Assembly: GCF_002994745.2 (NCBI RefSeq)
Contig: NC_037090.1
Span: 1,736,001-1,800,000, forward strand
DNA from: Rosa chinensis
Lineage: Eukaryota; Streptophyta; Magnoliopsida; Rosales; Rosaceae
DNA length: 64,000 nt
Direction of reading: 5' to 3'
The position numbers and the translations under genes were made by a program. Shown in pieces: positions 1-12,599 of this stretch. The notes below the pieces were generated by a model that saw only the letters and a program-made list of their open reading frames with translations, was not told the DNA's origin and did not search any database. Each line of letters starts with the position of its first letter. Within the stretch, counting starts at the first letter, position 1.

Positions 1-338
1 CTAAACTTTTCCAATTAAGTGTATTGGAGAAATTGTTTGCATTATATTTCTCATATGTAGTTTCACTCTTCTCATATTTCTCGCGAATGCAATGAGTTGG
101 AGATGATTTGGCAAATCACAATATTAATTCATCGAGTATGATATGGTGATACTTGGCACTTGATTATGTTATCTCTTTATTTAATCGTGTTTGGTTGGAT
201 CTTTGGATCTTCCCAACTTATGTTTTAGTTAGTTTCTTTCTTTCGTATTGGTTTTGAGTTTTGGTGTTTTATTTTTTGTTCTTGGGGGTCTATGTCGGGC
301 ATATTTAGTTGGTGGATATAGTTTAAAAAAAAAAAAAT
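1..338 (+). repeat. Possible 3' tail of a retroposon, otherwise non-coding
   Basis: No open frame of note is visible. The segment ends in a T-rich stretch followed by a pure A-run at about 326-337, the shape of a LINE or SINE 3' end cut by the window edge. No reverse-transcriptase or RNase H coding is visible to the left, so this rests on the A-run alone. Confidence 0.25.
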
Positions 339-2058
339 TCGTTTTTCATTTTCTTGCCGTAAAAATAACAGTTAACACATCATTTCATGCATGCTCTCTT
401 TATTGTTAGATTATAGCTTTTAGGGAATGTGAATGACAATAGTAAACAACAAACAGAATATATAGTAAGGTGGTAGGTACAATAAAACTAAGTAATTAAT
501 TAATTACCACTCGAGCAAAACCGGACAAGCCTTAACTATGCCCAAAATTCAAAGAGTGGAGATGCATATTCCCTTTAATCATTTCAACCTGTTAATCTTT
601 ATATAGAAAGCTGTATGCACATATGAAAATAACATATCATCTCTATTTTCAATTCAAATTACTTCTCTTTTCTATTGCTTTTCTAAAATGTAGACACACA
701 CACACACAATCCTTCAAATGATATCATATGCAATCTTAACCGTATTTGACATAATATGCATTAAAGATATATTACTCGAACTCCATAAATAGAAATATAA
801 AATGAGGAACACTGGCTACTTGAGTCACCTATGATCGATTGATATATTATATATAAACAAAAATCTTGTACCATGCCAACCTTAACTTCTTTCAGATATA
901 TATTTTGATTGCATAGGGATCTATCATTGGAAAAATGTTATAAATATTGGATACTTGAAGTGGAAGGTTATAAAACTCAAAACAGAAACAACTTAGATTT
1001 TTATTTATTATTATTATTATTTTTTGTGGTCAATAAATTGTTCTTGTTGTATCTTATTCCTACAAAGCTAGCAAATTTTAGTCATGATAGAAGATAAGTT
1101 TCAATTTGGTTCAATTGTCTTCTACCATCTGTGTCCCTAACATTCTGGTAAGATCAGTTAAGTTAGTGTATCCAAAAAGAGGAAAGAAAAAGACAATAGT
1201 TCATGGCTTTCAGGTTGATACTTTCGAAAAGACGTACTTTCACAAATGTAAGAATAGTAGGATAAGATAGGAGTATGGGACAAACAGATCGTTTCAGATA
1301 ATTGGTAGTCCCATTTCCAAAGGAACTGGGTCTGGGTTCCCTTTTGACCAAAGAAAATGGACGTTGCAGTACGAAACCGTAGACAGCTCGGAACCGTACA
1401 CGTGGATGATGTGAGCATTGCTGTAGTCCCTCGAGGAATAGTCTTAAAGTACGAGTTCTACCTTCTTCTTCTTAAAGTACGAGTTCTTCTTTCTTCTTCT
1501 TAAAGTACGAGTTCTTAGCTCTTATTATGCATTCGCATTTCTGATACAAATGATGAAATAACAAACTGTTGCTTGACATATAAGTAGAGGATTTAAGGCT
1601 TATCTTCTAGATTAGCCACATAGTGTTCCATGATTATCATGTAGATGGAATCATAAAATCGATATCATCATCGGTGCGACTATGTGTCATTGTACACTAC
1701 TTTCGTATAGGATTCTATTCATTGAGATGTTAGGTCCGACAAACGGTTCATTAGAAACCAAAGCTTATACCCTTGGAGCATTATTACAGTCCATTGTATG
1801 GACATTTTATCCAGTGAAAACATAGAGATCACTCAACAATGATTTCATTAGGCAAAAGATTCTGATCTTTTACGTTAAATTCTAGCATTTGATCTAACAG
1901 CTTCTGCTCAGATAATTAATCGAGAACCAAGTCTGTGCACCTTTACCAATTACCATATGCAGATCCATGAAATTGTTATCCACAGGAAAGTACATTTTAG
2001 ACCAAGCATCAAGCATGCATAATTCTTCCAGGGGCATCTCAGCAATACGTTTAACAGT
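339..2058. other. Intergenic, no gene seen
   Basis: AT-rich DNA with short spurious frames only. It contains a three-copy 28-bp tandem repeat, listed separately, and a short CA run near 693-707. It forms the 3' flank of the methyltransferase gene on the minus strand. Nothing here resembles a conserved protein or an RNA gene. Confidence 0.6.
1443..1519. repeat. 28-bp tandem repeat, three copies
   Basis: The core CTTAAAGTACGAGTTCT recurs at 1443, 1471 and 1499 (period 28 bp), with a TTCTTCTT spacer that varies slightly. It lies outside any gene I can support. Confidence 0.9.
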
Positions 2059-4808
2059 TCATACAGGCTTTTGGAACTTTCCGTGAACCCACACCCTTCG
2101 CATGCTCTTCCCATTTCGACGATTGAGCGACTTAACACAGCAGTATTCAAGCTCAAGCTGATAAAAGCATGATGATAGAACATTAGCTAGTTGAAAAATG
2201 AAGCAATCAGGTGCATATTTATCAATCGGCTTTGCCTCTCTTAATCCTAAATTTACCTCAACCACCAGTTGAAAATATGAAAAATTAGATTAGACGAGAT
2301 ATAAGAATCCTACTCCCAGTTAATTGGACAAATAGGTGTAATGGCAATAACAGAAAACATTTAGCCCCTCTCTAGTACCTCAATAAAGCCTGCTCCCATA
2401 AATAGATCCCTTACAGTATCCAATGAGAAGAAATAAGAACGAGTTCCATCTGATCGCATATACTCCCTGAATCCCACTCTTTTGTCCATCTCAAACCGAA
2501 GCATGCTCATGTCATAAAGGCCTGAATTTCATCACACTGAACTTCTGTCAGCAGGAAAAACATTAGAAAGAAAATTTTTCCCCAAAAAAAAAAAAAAAGG
2601 AAAAAAAGAAAAGAAAAGAAAAGAAAGAAGTGTAAGAGCTCTTTATGAACTTTTACAACTCCAAGTCCAAACCAGGTTTAAATTGATCAATTACCATAAT
2701 CCCTAAATAGAAGCATGCCTCCAGGTCTCATAACAGAAAAACACTCCTTGATGGACTTTGGCATCCTCTGAAGTGATAATGCCGACAGTGTGAATATCTG
2801 ACATTCAACATTGTAAAAAGGAATTGAAATCACCAAATAATTTGATTTTTTATATTTTTTTATTACAGTATCACAACTCAAATCACAAGTCAAAACAGGG
2901 GAGCACCATGTCCATTCTGAAACAGAAAAGATTCCAAAGTCATGAGCATCCTTAAGATTTACATAGTAGTCGAAAAGCGAAACACATAAATTTTAAAGAA
3001 GTCTAGTTGGGGTCCAGCAAATTCCCAGGTCTGTTTCAATTTGATAAGCTATGTAATTTTACCCACTAAGCTTTATCTTTAGTAACTTCAAAGAAAAGCT
3101 TTATGATAGATGTAAGCATTCAAAAAGTTCTAAGGGACAACCAAGGTTATTGACCACAAAAGATGAGTGATTTAAGAGCTGTGAGCTGTCCCAGATAAGT
3201 GGAGAATTTTCTCTACCGTCCAACCACCAAATTTCACCACTTCAAACGATCATATCAGAAACAAAAGAAATCTTAGAGCAAAGCAAAAGGAATATGTGCG
3301 TACTTGATTTAAAAGCAAAGGAAATGATAAAGACAATACACACGTGAAAAATGGCAATTAAAAACCTAATCCAAGTTAATATTATGATGTAATACGCCAC
3401 ATATTAATATGTATAGCCAATGCTCCTTGTAATATATATAGCCTTCAAACACAAAAGTTGGCAGGCAGATAAATCATCAAAATTTATCAACTGAATATGG
3501 TAATGTTGAACTATGAAATGCCAAACCATCAGAAGCTACAAGTTTCAAAGGACAAGGAGACTGATATCAGATAGCATGTTGTTCTTTTAGGTTCTATATT
3601 ATCGAAGGTTAATATAAAATATCCCAGTTTAATGTAATGGGTGCTTACCAAGGTAACAAAATCAACCCCACCAATGCAACGTCTGCTTTCTTTCAATGAA
3701 CTTGAATCATTAAGACAGGTCTCACTATTCCCTCTACCATCTGGAGAAACATACAGAAGTGTGAATTTTATACTGCATATGGGACTGATTAGACTTCACA
3801 TATAAGAATATAAACAGTGAAACGATTGGAGCTAACCTGAAGTTTGTTCAAAATTTGCTTGACAAGGATTGTAGGTCAACCATGTTGGAAACCCAGAGGT
3901 AGAGAAATCACAACAAAACGTATGGAAACGATGCTCGATAGAAACAATGTTAGAAGCATAAATCGTCTCCTTAGCCCTCTCAAGGGCCTCAGTGCTCCAA
4001 TCACATGCATAAACCGTGACTTTCTCGTTGCCCCTGCAAAGGAAATAGTACTTTCTAAAGATAAATATGTCATAAAGAAAGCTCACAGTTCACACATTCC
4101 TTTTGAATGTCCCAATTAAGTGTTTAGGCGCTTATCGATAACAACACCTGCATAAATTCATCTCTACTTTGAAGCATTACCTCAACATTGGAAGAACAGT
4201 GCTGCCATTGCCACACCCCACCTCCAAAACCCTAGAATTCTCCTCACAGCTAACTAGTTCAGGGAATTCTTGCAACAAATATCGCCTTTCCTGCATCGAA
4301 AATCGCATACACTTGAAAAGACAAAACAAGAGAAAACCCAAATCGAACCCGAAAAACTATCCAAAACAACAACTGATTCAAAGAGGTAACTTCTAAATCA
4401 TGTTACAACTTCAAACCCAAGTCACAACAATTGACCAAATAAAGTTACAATCACACACAAAGATGCAAACTTTACATTATTTCCTCAAACCTGTAATAAA
4501 TTCAAACGTCTCTATCACATTTTTGGGTACACAGAAATAGAACAACCTCATGAACTTAATCAAATAAACCATAAATACCTAAAAAGATTGAAACTTTACG
4601 AAAAGGGTAAAGAGATAGAGACCTTGAAGAACTTCCCAGATGAATGGCGGTTATGAAAGTCATTCCACGGTTGAGATTCACCTTGTTCTGCAACTGAAAG
4701 AGAAGGTTGGAATGGGAGCAAATGGTAGCTAAACGACGGGTCGTTTTCCACCTCGACTCTCAGCTCGTCCCAGTCAAAGTCCTTGCTGAAGTATTCTGCT
4801 TTCTTCAT
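2059..4808 (-). CDS. tRNA N3-methylcytidine methyltransferase, METTL2/METTL6 type
   Basis: This is predicted to methylate C32 of certain tRNAs using S-adenosylmethionine. Seven exons can be rebuilt: 4808-4623, 4290-4181, 4033-3837, 3740-3649, 2797-2695, 2521-2379 and 2157-2059. They sum to 930 bases, a 309-aa protein, which is normal for the family. The N-terminus has the FSKDFDWDEL type start, exon 2 carries the SAM-binding motif I (VLEVGCGNGS), exon 3 continues with VYACDWS, exon 5 has MRPGGMLLFRDYG, exon 6 has DGTRSYFFS, and the end is RRVWVHGKFQKP. These are hallmarks of METTL2/6/8 proteins. The ATG at 4808 is the first in frame. Which tRNA is the substrate cannot be read from sequence. 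Confidence 0.9.
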
Positions 4809-5573
4809 CTTCTCGTCTTCACCGATTTGAGAACACAGAGCCCGCGCTTTTGCGCCGGTAGTGGTTAGGGTTTGGCGCGAAACGGCGTCGCTCTCTCTCC
4901 CCTCACATTCTTTAACAAATTGAGGTTTAAGAGCAGAAACGGGACGGAAATGTCCACTTTGTCCTTGCGATTTTACGTGGTCAGGTAAATAGAGAAGGGT
5001 ATAAATGACCTTTCACTAACAATATAAGTTCATCGACAATACATTAATGTTAATGTACCAAACCACCGATATATCTAAACTACGGATTGTGATCAAGTCA
5101 AGCTAGTCTACTTATATATAGAGTTAGCATGCCTCTGTATCAGATATAGTCTACTTGATGTTTTAGTGTGTTAATATACCGTAAAATTTCTTTATATAGT
5201 TGGTAATTTCAATTTCATCTGTATATAAGCTGTGTCTAAGCTAAAGTGAACTGGATCTCATAGAGCAAGACAATGGATTTGAATCGAGTGCAAGAGTAGA
5301 CATATCTCAGTAGATCAATTATAACATAATAACATTGTTGTCACTTTTACATGAACATATGAGTATGCTAGCTTGGCTTTAGCATCATATAAAACTATCA
5401 TATGTAAGACTATCATACTTATTTGGTATTGAAAACATGTAATATGAAGCACATGGTTAGCAAAATCTAAAGTGGTAATTAAGTTTAATATATCTAAGGC
5501 GGAGAAGTTCTGCTCATTGGAGAACTCCAAAGAATAAGTTGAGAGGATCTGCAGTTTATGACTTGGAAACTAG
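4809..5573. other. Intergenic: methyltransferase promoter and receptor 3' flank
   Basis: The first 150 bases are less AT-rich and should hold the 5' UTR and promoter of the methyltransferase. The remainder is AT-rich 3' flank of the ethylene receptor gene. No credible coding frame, RNA gene or element terminus was seen. Confidence 0.5.
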
Positions 5574-8500
5574 TCACAGACCTTCACCGGCTCGTTGCAG
5601 TACTCTCCGAAGCTCATCCGACATCCCTTTCAAAATAACAGGTTTTCGGATCAGTCCGTTCATTCCCATCTGTAGACATTTCTCCCACACAGCTTCCTCC
5701 GCACTTGCTGTCAGGGCTATGATCAGCGGCCAGTTAGGGTTGTGGAATTTCCTGATTCTCATTGCCACTTCAAACCCATCCATTTCAGGCATGTGAAGAT
5801 CTAAAACAACAACCTGGAATGGATTTTCTGCGCTGCCTAGTGTACTCAGGCAATCAAACCCCGAAGAAACAGTACTGACTTGACAGCCAAGTTTCTGGAG
5901 CAGTTTAGCGGTCACAGTCCTATTTACATTATCATCATCCGCTACTACAACCCGGAGTCCTCTGAACTCTGAGTTGGAATTTGGTTGCTCCAAGAGATTT
6001 CCAGCGACATACATAGCTCTACCAAGAGAATGAAGGACTTGAAACCTGAGAACAAGAGTCATGCTTTCTGCAAGATTGATTGGATTCATGGACATCCAGA
6101 TATTTCCTTGCATCATCTGCAGAAATTTTGTTACAAAAGCTTCATAAGTTGTCAACATACTGAGATGATATATTATGTTGTTTCATTGTATTCTCACATC
6201 AATTCAAATTCCATAAATAAGGCACACAGGGGACAGAGTACTGGACAGATGGGGACAAACTTATCAAGTCGAAAAAAAAAAAAGGGTATTCATCTGACAA
6301 AGATGCAGTAGGGGCTAACGTTCATATTTTCAAAAACCTTTCTGAAATTTGTTGTAGAAAGATATGATGCAATATGTTTTCCAACAGCTTCAAATGCAAA
6401 GAGCATACTGATTTATGAAATGAAATGCTTATTACACATAATAAATTAAAATAACGTCAATCGTCGATTACTAGCTCCTATGATTCGAATACACATCAAT
6501 TTAATCTCTTGCAGTCTTGCCTAACTGGTAAACTGTGAGTCTAAGTATCATACTTTTCACTAGAAATGAAGTGCATATGATGTTTTACAAGCAAATAGTC
6601 AAGAATTGACTTATTTGTGCCTTAGAGATATATATAACATGTCCCCTTTCCCAGGACTTAAGATAGTATCTACTGCACATGCCTTATGCCCTTATCAGAG
6701 TTTAGACAGTTTAAGGCTTACTTGTATAAAGAAGGCAATGACGAAAGACTATATGGAAGTCTATTGAAAGTAGAACCAATTCCATGGATTTGAATTAATG
6801 TAGAAATGAATTGGATTTAATGATAATATGTAGGAAGTGCAGTAAAGCGAATGTTATTATGGTTGTAACTGTAGCTCCAATATCATTTTGCTTAGCAAAA
6901 GCAAATACATATATTTTCTTCAGACCTCTAAAATATAGAAGCTTCTTATATGTAAAACAGTTTACTTGCACTAAAAACTGGCATTACAATGATTTCTGCT
7001 ATGATGCTACCACCTAGTTCATCTAGTCATTAAGGAAAAAGAAAAAAGAAAAAGGCAAATATCATGCTCTGACTGCTGATCAACAAATACAATACAACTC
7101 AAGATCTCACAAAAGTAAACAAACGTTAGATAAACATCTGCAGTACTTACCTGGACAATCTTTTTGCAAATGTTGAAGCTCAGGCCCTTCTTAATTTCAT
7201 TGCTGTTGATCCTCCTACCAGCACAATCAATCATCGATAATACCCCACTGGAATGAGAGGTTCTGTCACTAATCTCAAATTCGAACCTCACAGATACATA
7301 CTTATCTGGCGTACCTGTTCTCCACATTTGTTGCAATTTATCATCCTGGCTCTCGGAACCACTCTCTAGAACAGCCCGAAAGATGACAGTTCCCTCTCCA
7401 TTATAGGTGCTCAGAAGTGATCCAACCATATGCAAGATTACTTGGAAAGCCCTTCTTTCATCCCCCATCACCTGATTAGGCAATGAGCTCTGAACATCAA
7501 CTTCAAACCTAAAGCCTTTGTACACACACAAGCACTTGGCAAGGCAAGAAGCTTCTTTGATCATAGAGTGAAGCTGGAAAGGCCTCATCTCTAGTGGGAA
7601 CCTTCCATTATCTTTTGCTGACATCTCCATGACATCAGTTATCAAAGTGGAAAGAACATAGCTAGTTTTTACCATCGTATCTACAATAATCCTCTGTTTC
7701 AAACTCATATTCTCAAATGTTGACAGCAAACCCAAAATGGAATGCATCGGCCTTCTCATTCCATTACTCATTACCTTCTGAAATGAGTACCTTGCTTGGC
7801 TGGCCATCATTGCATTCTTCTGAGCCTGTTGTAGTGCACGATTTTGTTCTCTCAGTTTCTCTCTCATTAGTTGAGACTCTTCAAGTACTGCAGCATGGGA
7901 TAGAGCCACCGCAACCTGGTCAGCCACGACTTCCACTATCTCCATTTCATGATAGGTCCAAACTCTAGAATCTGACATTGGAAGAACCAAAACCAATATA
8001 GCATAAGGAGTATCAACTAACTGTGGTGTACCCCCTTTAAAATTCGAAACTCTAAGCATTGGCATCCGAATTGCTGCTACAGCACCACATTCGCTAGACT
8101 CACCACTACTTGCAGCTCCAAGTGCGGAATCAGGCCTCAGGATTCTTACCCTCTTGCTCTCTCTTATCTCCAACACATTTGGATCATTAATTGGGATAGT
8201 ACGACTATAATTTCTCGAAGAACTCCCTTTCAACTCATGAGTCAGGTTCATTTCTGTCCTGTTCTCATTCGGCATCCAAACTGCACAGTTATGCAAATCC
8301 AATGTCTTTGAAAGCTCAACCAGAGTTGTATACAATATGTTATGCTTATCAAGTGACTTTCTAATTTCCTGGGTCAGCATACGGACATGCCAACTCGCTT
8401 CCTTCTTTATTTTCATCATCCCAACCTCTTGGTCTAATTCCAACACATTCTGCCTCAAGAACAACTCTCTTACTTTGACTTTCAGAATAAGAGGGAAAAG

Positions 8501-8929
8501 AGTTAAAAGGGTTATTGCAGTTGCACACGAGACCAAGGCCGTGAGGAATTTGGAAATGGTGAGGGCAAGCATTAATTGGAAAGAGTGAGCACTATGAGGG
8601 CCATAATAAGTCCAGGCATTGAGCAAATGGGTCAATCCACAAAGGACTATAAATGCGATGAACTGAAGGAGGACCCATTTGAATGGAAAGTTTGAGCAGC
8701 TGACAAAATAAAGGAGCTCTATAGGGATCGAAAAATACGCTATTGCAATCAAGAAATCACTCACTCTTTGACACTCTAAAATGCTCTGAATGCTCCAAGA
8801 ACCCTCATCATCACAATTACAATTCACAAAATCATTATCACTGGCTGAAACAGATACAGCCAAACAGGAAACTAACAACCCAAGAGCTACTGCTCTCAAC
8901 ATTGCAGCCAAGTGACTACTATTCACCAT
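5574..8929 (-). CDS. EIN4: Ethylene receptor, subfamily II, EIN4-like
   Basis: A membrane receptor that represses ethylene signalling through CTR1 until it binds ethylene at the ER. Two coding exons, 8929-7151 and 6116-5574, give 773 aa. A signal-like segment (about 11-30) precedes NCNCDDEG. Three ethylene-binding helices follow (about 55-145) with copper ligands Cys97 and His101 in [16 protein letters not shown] region (about 190-345), a coiled coil and a histidine-kinase-like region come next. The H-box reads [10 protein letters not shown], with Asn389 where a phosphorylatable His would stand. Exon 2 codes a receiver domain with the ADDDN acidic pocket, the [10 protein letters not shown] phosphoacceptor and IRKP. 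The sequence resembles EIN4 more than ETR2 throughout, so the symbol is an assignment by similarity. A second in-frame ATG at 8902 (MLRAVALG) matches the usual start of the family and may be the true one. Confidence 0.93.
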
Positions 8930-8938
8930 TTTTCAAAA

Positions 8939-9478
8939 CTGATGAACTCAAATTCACTTGGAAAACAAAAACAAAAAAGATAGAGAAAGGAACAGAAACC
9001 CACCAAGTATTTTGAAAACTGAATGCCATATTCTAGGATCTCAAAAAACCCACCTGGGTTTTCCAACAAAAACAGACACACCCACCTGCAAAAATATCAA
9101 AATCAAACCTACCCATCTCCCACAAAGAAAAACTCCAATTTCCTATCACTTTTCTCAATCCAAATTGCTCTCTAAGCTTTTCCTACACTATTTTCCAGCT
9201 ACTTTTTTTCTGGGTTCTATCAACCCTTCAACAGAAATTAAACAAGTGAAGAAATCCCAGATGATAGCTTCAATTACAAAACACAAACAAGAACTGTGAA
9301 AAAACCAAAGCTTGCTTCTTTTGCTTATCAAAATCCCATTACACAAACAAGAACTGTGAAAAAACCAAAGCTTGCTTCTTTTGCTTATCAAAACCCCATT
9401 ATGAATTTATGATTGAACCAAAAAAAAAGAAGCAAAACAAAGTCAGAGCAAAAGTGAATGGAAGAAGAAGAAACACAC
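8939..9478 (-). other. Probable 5' UTR intron of the EIN4-like gene
   Basis: On the minus strand a donor-like GAG|GTGTGTTT lies at about 9479 and an acceptor-like CATCAG lies at about 8941, nine bases before the ATG. The interval is AT-rich and has no useful open frame. It also contains a 60-bp tandem duplication. RNA evidence is needed to confirm splicing; I infer it only from the two sites and their positions. Confidence 0.4.
9281..9400. repeat. 60-bp tandem duplication in the receptor leader
   Basis: Positions 9281-9340 and 9341-9400 are the same 60 bases with one T/C difference near the end. The near identity implies a recent duplication, inside the probable 5' UTR intron of the EIN4-like gene. 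Confidence 0.95.
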
Positions 9479-9729
9479 CTCGTGCCTCCTGTGGCCAAAG
9501 CCCAGCTGCCCCAGCTCAAGTTTTTCAGTATCAAACAAATCAAAAATCAAAACTTTAAAGTGTTTAAAGCAAAACCAATCACTTCAAAACAAAAAAGACT
9601 GCAACTTTGAGTCCCAGACTCTCAATCCGAACTAGCTACCACAAACCCAAGAGACCAAATGGACCTTAGAGAAGAAAAAGCAAATCAAAAACCCAACTAC
9701 AGGGGAGAACTGACTCAGATGTTTAACTT

Positions 9730-10990
9730 TTTAAAGGGCCGCGTGGGACCCACTCGAGTCCGTGAAGAGAACCTAGACACTTTACTGTAATAAAATAGTA
9801 TTCTTTCCCAGAAGGGTTTGGGCTTTCTCCACCGTCGGATGGGTCTGTTTGATCGTGCGGCGGGAAGCAAAAGACTACGTGGCAAATTTGGCCGTTATAC
9901 AGCGGTTAAGTACTGAGTCAGCTCGGATGGAATAATGGTGTGTGGTGGGAATATAGAACTTTGGGCAGGATCTATTCTTGGTTAAGGTTCAAGATCTTCA
10001 ATCTCGGTTTTTGAGGGTGGCAATGGCATGGAGTCCATGGACTTTTGTGCTGCTGTTCAGGACATGGCAATATTAATCTTAGATTTTGTATGTTATGTAT
10101 TAAATTGTGAAGATCGAACACGAAACATCGGACTTGCTTTTTAGTTTTTACATATCTCTCGTTATTTAGAATGAGACTATTCAACTCATCTTATTTTTTT
10201 GCTTCTATTAGACTGAGAAATCAATAATTGATGAATTTTCATCACTCAATCTTATTATATATTCCATACATTACACTGGATAGATATTATATTCATGAAC
10301 TTAGCTTCACTTTCAAGATGTTTTGGTCTTCATATTTTCAAGTCATTAACTAACGAAGTTGGAAATCTGCCGTGATGCGTGTGATCGATATTGTTTATTG
10401 TGCAAAAGTACATTGTAATATAGAATTAGGTCCAAGTGACCAAGTAGCCTTAGAAATTGGTCCATTCATACAAGGACTTGACTTTTCAGGAGGGTTGTAA
10501 TCATTCAACTTACCTAGTGCCAATCATTAACCTAATTCAATTGTAGTTATGATTTATAACAAGTGGACATTAAGAAGACAACATCAGAGAACATACAAGA
10601 GGGAACTTAGAAGAAGAACACTTCAAACATGTCAAGTTGTACTGACAAAGATTATTGTACTGGATTTGTTACAATCTGTACCCATGCTTCCATAAATCTC
10701 GGACAAAGTTGGAGTTTATTGCCCAATATGCAAACACTAAAATCAACTACTTTGTTAACATAGCCATATCTCCAGTCGAATTTAATCAAATGACTTCACA
10801 GATGTTACAGGAACAAAATTGAAATCCATGACTTGCAGACAATGTCTAGCAAATCGTGAAGGAGATTGTTACTTCTTGTTGCTCGAATGATTATGAATTC
10901 GCGTGCTTCATGATACTTTTGTGAGACCGCATTGAAGATGGGATGACTGGTTCCAATAGATTGGTCATGGGCAACGTATACAGTACGTCT
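9730..10990. other. Intergenic, receptor promoter side
   Basis: The part next to the receptor (9730-9960) has more GC and probably holds its promoter. The rest is AT-rich with no long or conserved frame. No element ends or RNA genes were recognised. Confidence 0.5.
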
Positions 10991-11660
10991 TCATCTGATT
11001 AGTATAATGTTGACAACTTGATCGACATAGAGAAAGACCACATACTTAGACAACAACGTGTGATAAAAGTTCCCGGGTTTGTCTTTAATTCCACCCTCCT
11101 TGTCCTGCAAGCACAAAAGTATGTATGGCTGCAACCCAAGTCCATGACAGAGCGGCTCCATTCTCACATTCTTCTTCACAAAATTTGAGCCGATATCATT
11201 GACATTCACTTCCTGCAGCTTGGATTCACTAGGCTCATCACTTTCGCCCACGCGAGATATACTAGACATTGTACAACTATGTTTAATTGCTATCCATAGT
11301 GCAGTGTCTTTCAAAATCCGGGAGCACGAGTTGTTCATCAATAATTGGACTTGCTCCGAAACACCTTAACAACAAACCCTAATTTATTCACGTTCCTACA
11401 AAGTACCCTACTCATGGGCACCTCTCAGGACTGCTAACAGCTACCATCTGACCCTTGCTCACATCCATGCCGCTCTCCACAATTAAAGTCTGGAGATTCC
11501 TTGATCGCCGGTTTGAACGCGAGCTTTTTTCTTGGCTTAGGCTCAACAGACATCTTGAGCTTCTTACGCTTCAAGTCTTTTGATTTGGGATTGTTCTTCC
11601 TGCCGGGGGATGTCCAAACTTGAACTTCTTAGCTGGGGAAACCTGAATCTCCCCAAAGCT
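10991..11660 (-). pseudogene. Unrecognised, broken coding-like remnant
   Basis: Two minus-strand stretches look coding but do not join. Between about 11650 and 11460 one frame reads a basic, lysine-rich segment (GRKNNPKSKDLKRKKLKMS, then PKPRKKLAFKPAIKESPDF), like a nuclear localisation region. Further down, 11341-10991 is open for 116 codons without resembling a family I know. Stop codons separate the two in every frame and no convincing splice pair links them. It may be a decayed gene or spurious reading; no function is proposed. Confidence 0.25.
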
Positions 11661-11899
11661 AGAGAGGGTTAAGGGTTTATGGGTTTTTGAGGAGTTAATT
11701 AAGGATGAGAGAAGAGTAAAAGGATCAGAGCATGGTTATGATTTTGGGGAGGTTTTGGAGGAAGAGAGCGTTACACGACAAAGATTTGGTGAACAGTGAA
11801 GTTCAGTCTTTGATTTTTGGTCTGAAAATTTTTTATCTAGTAAATTGTGTAAGTGTGCAATTGTCAAATTGCCACAAAATATAAGGAACCATTAGTTTT

Positions 11900-11944
11900 G
11901 GATCTTTTAGATCGAAATTATATACTTTTCTTTTAATTACGGAG

Positions 11945-11980
<36 letters not shown>

Positions 11981-12023
11981 ATTTTAGATAGAAATTATAT
12001 ACTTTTCTTTTAATTACGGAGAG

Positions 12024-12057
<34 letters not shown>
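11900..12057. repeat. 77-bp tandem duplication carrying (AT)n microsatellites
   Basis: A unit beginning GGATxTTTTAGAT and ending in an (AT)n tract occurs twice, from 11900 and from 11977. Each copy contains TATACTTTTCTTTTAATTAC before the AT run. Confidence 0.85.
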
Positions 12058-12061
<4 letters not shown>

Positions 12062-12599
12062 CGTCCAATTAAAGTTATGTAAATCTGATGTGAATTAGAT
12101 TTATGACTATAACTTTGACTATAAAATAGATGGTTATTGATCCGCCTCCTAGGCGAAAAAATCTCATTTGGCAAGCTTTAAGATAGCATGTAGAAAAGGG
12201 CTGCTTCCAACTGGATTTCCGTTTTGATTTACTGCACCATAAAAGAATATTTGTCGATCATGAGGAGTTTGATCTTCTTCTTCGCCTACCGAAAATAAAA
12301 TAGCTTCTTCCGGGGAGTTCGTGCCCTTACTAATAAAATCAAGCTCATCTATTTGTTAGACTTCTGGAACAAGAAATAATTTCATTTCTATAGACTCACT
12401 TATGTCTTTGCATGGCTTATAAGGAAATCGAATAAGTTAAAACGTTATGGTAATTTAATGGGATTCTAGGACTTTTGATCCAATTAGGAAAGAAACCCCC
12501 GCACATACCTCAATTTGTTATGGTAAACTAGCCTCCATTTTAGCTGCCACGTAGAAATAAGTGCTATTGAAATTTTGAGAAAGAGAACTAGCTTTGAGA
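12058..12599. promoter_or_regulatory. Upstream region of the pectate lyase gene
   Basis: No gene lies here. The segment precedes the pectate lyase ATG and must contain its promoter and 5' UTR. I could not single out a TATA box with confidence. Confidence 0.35.
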
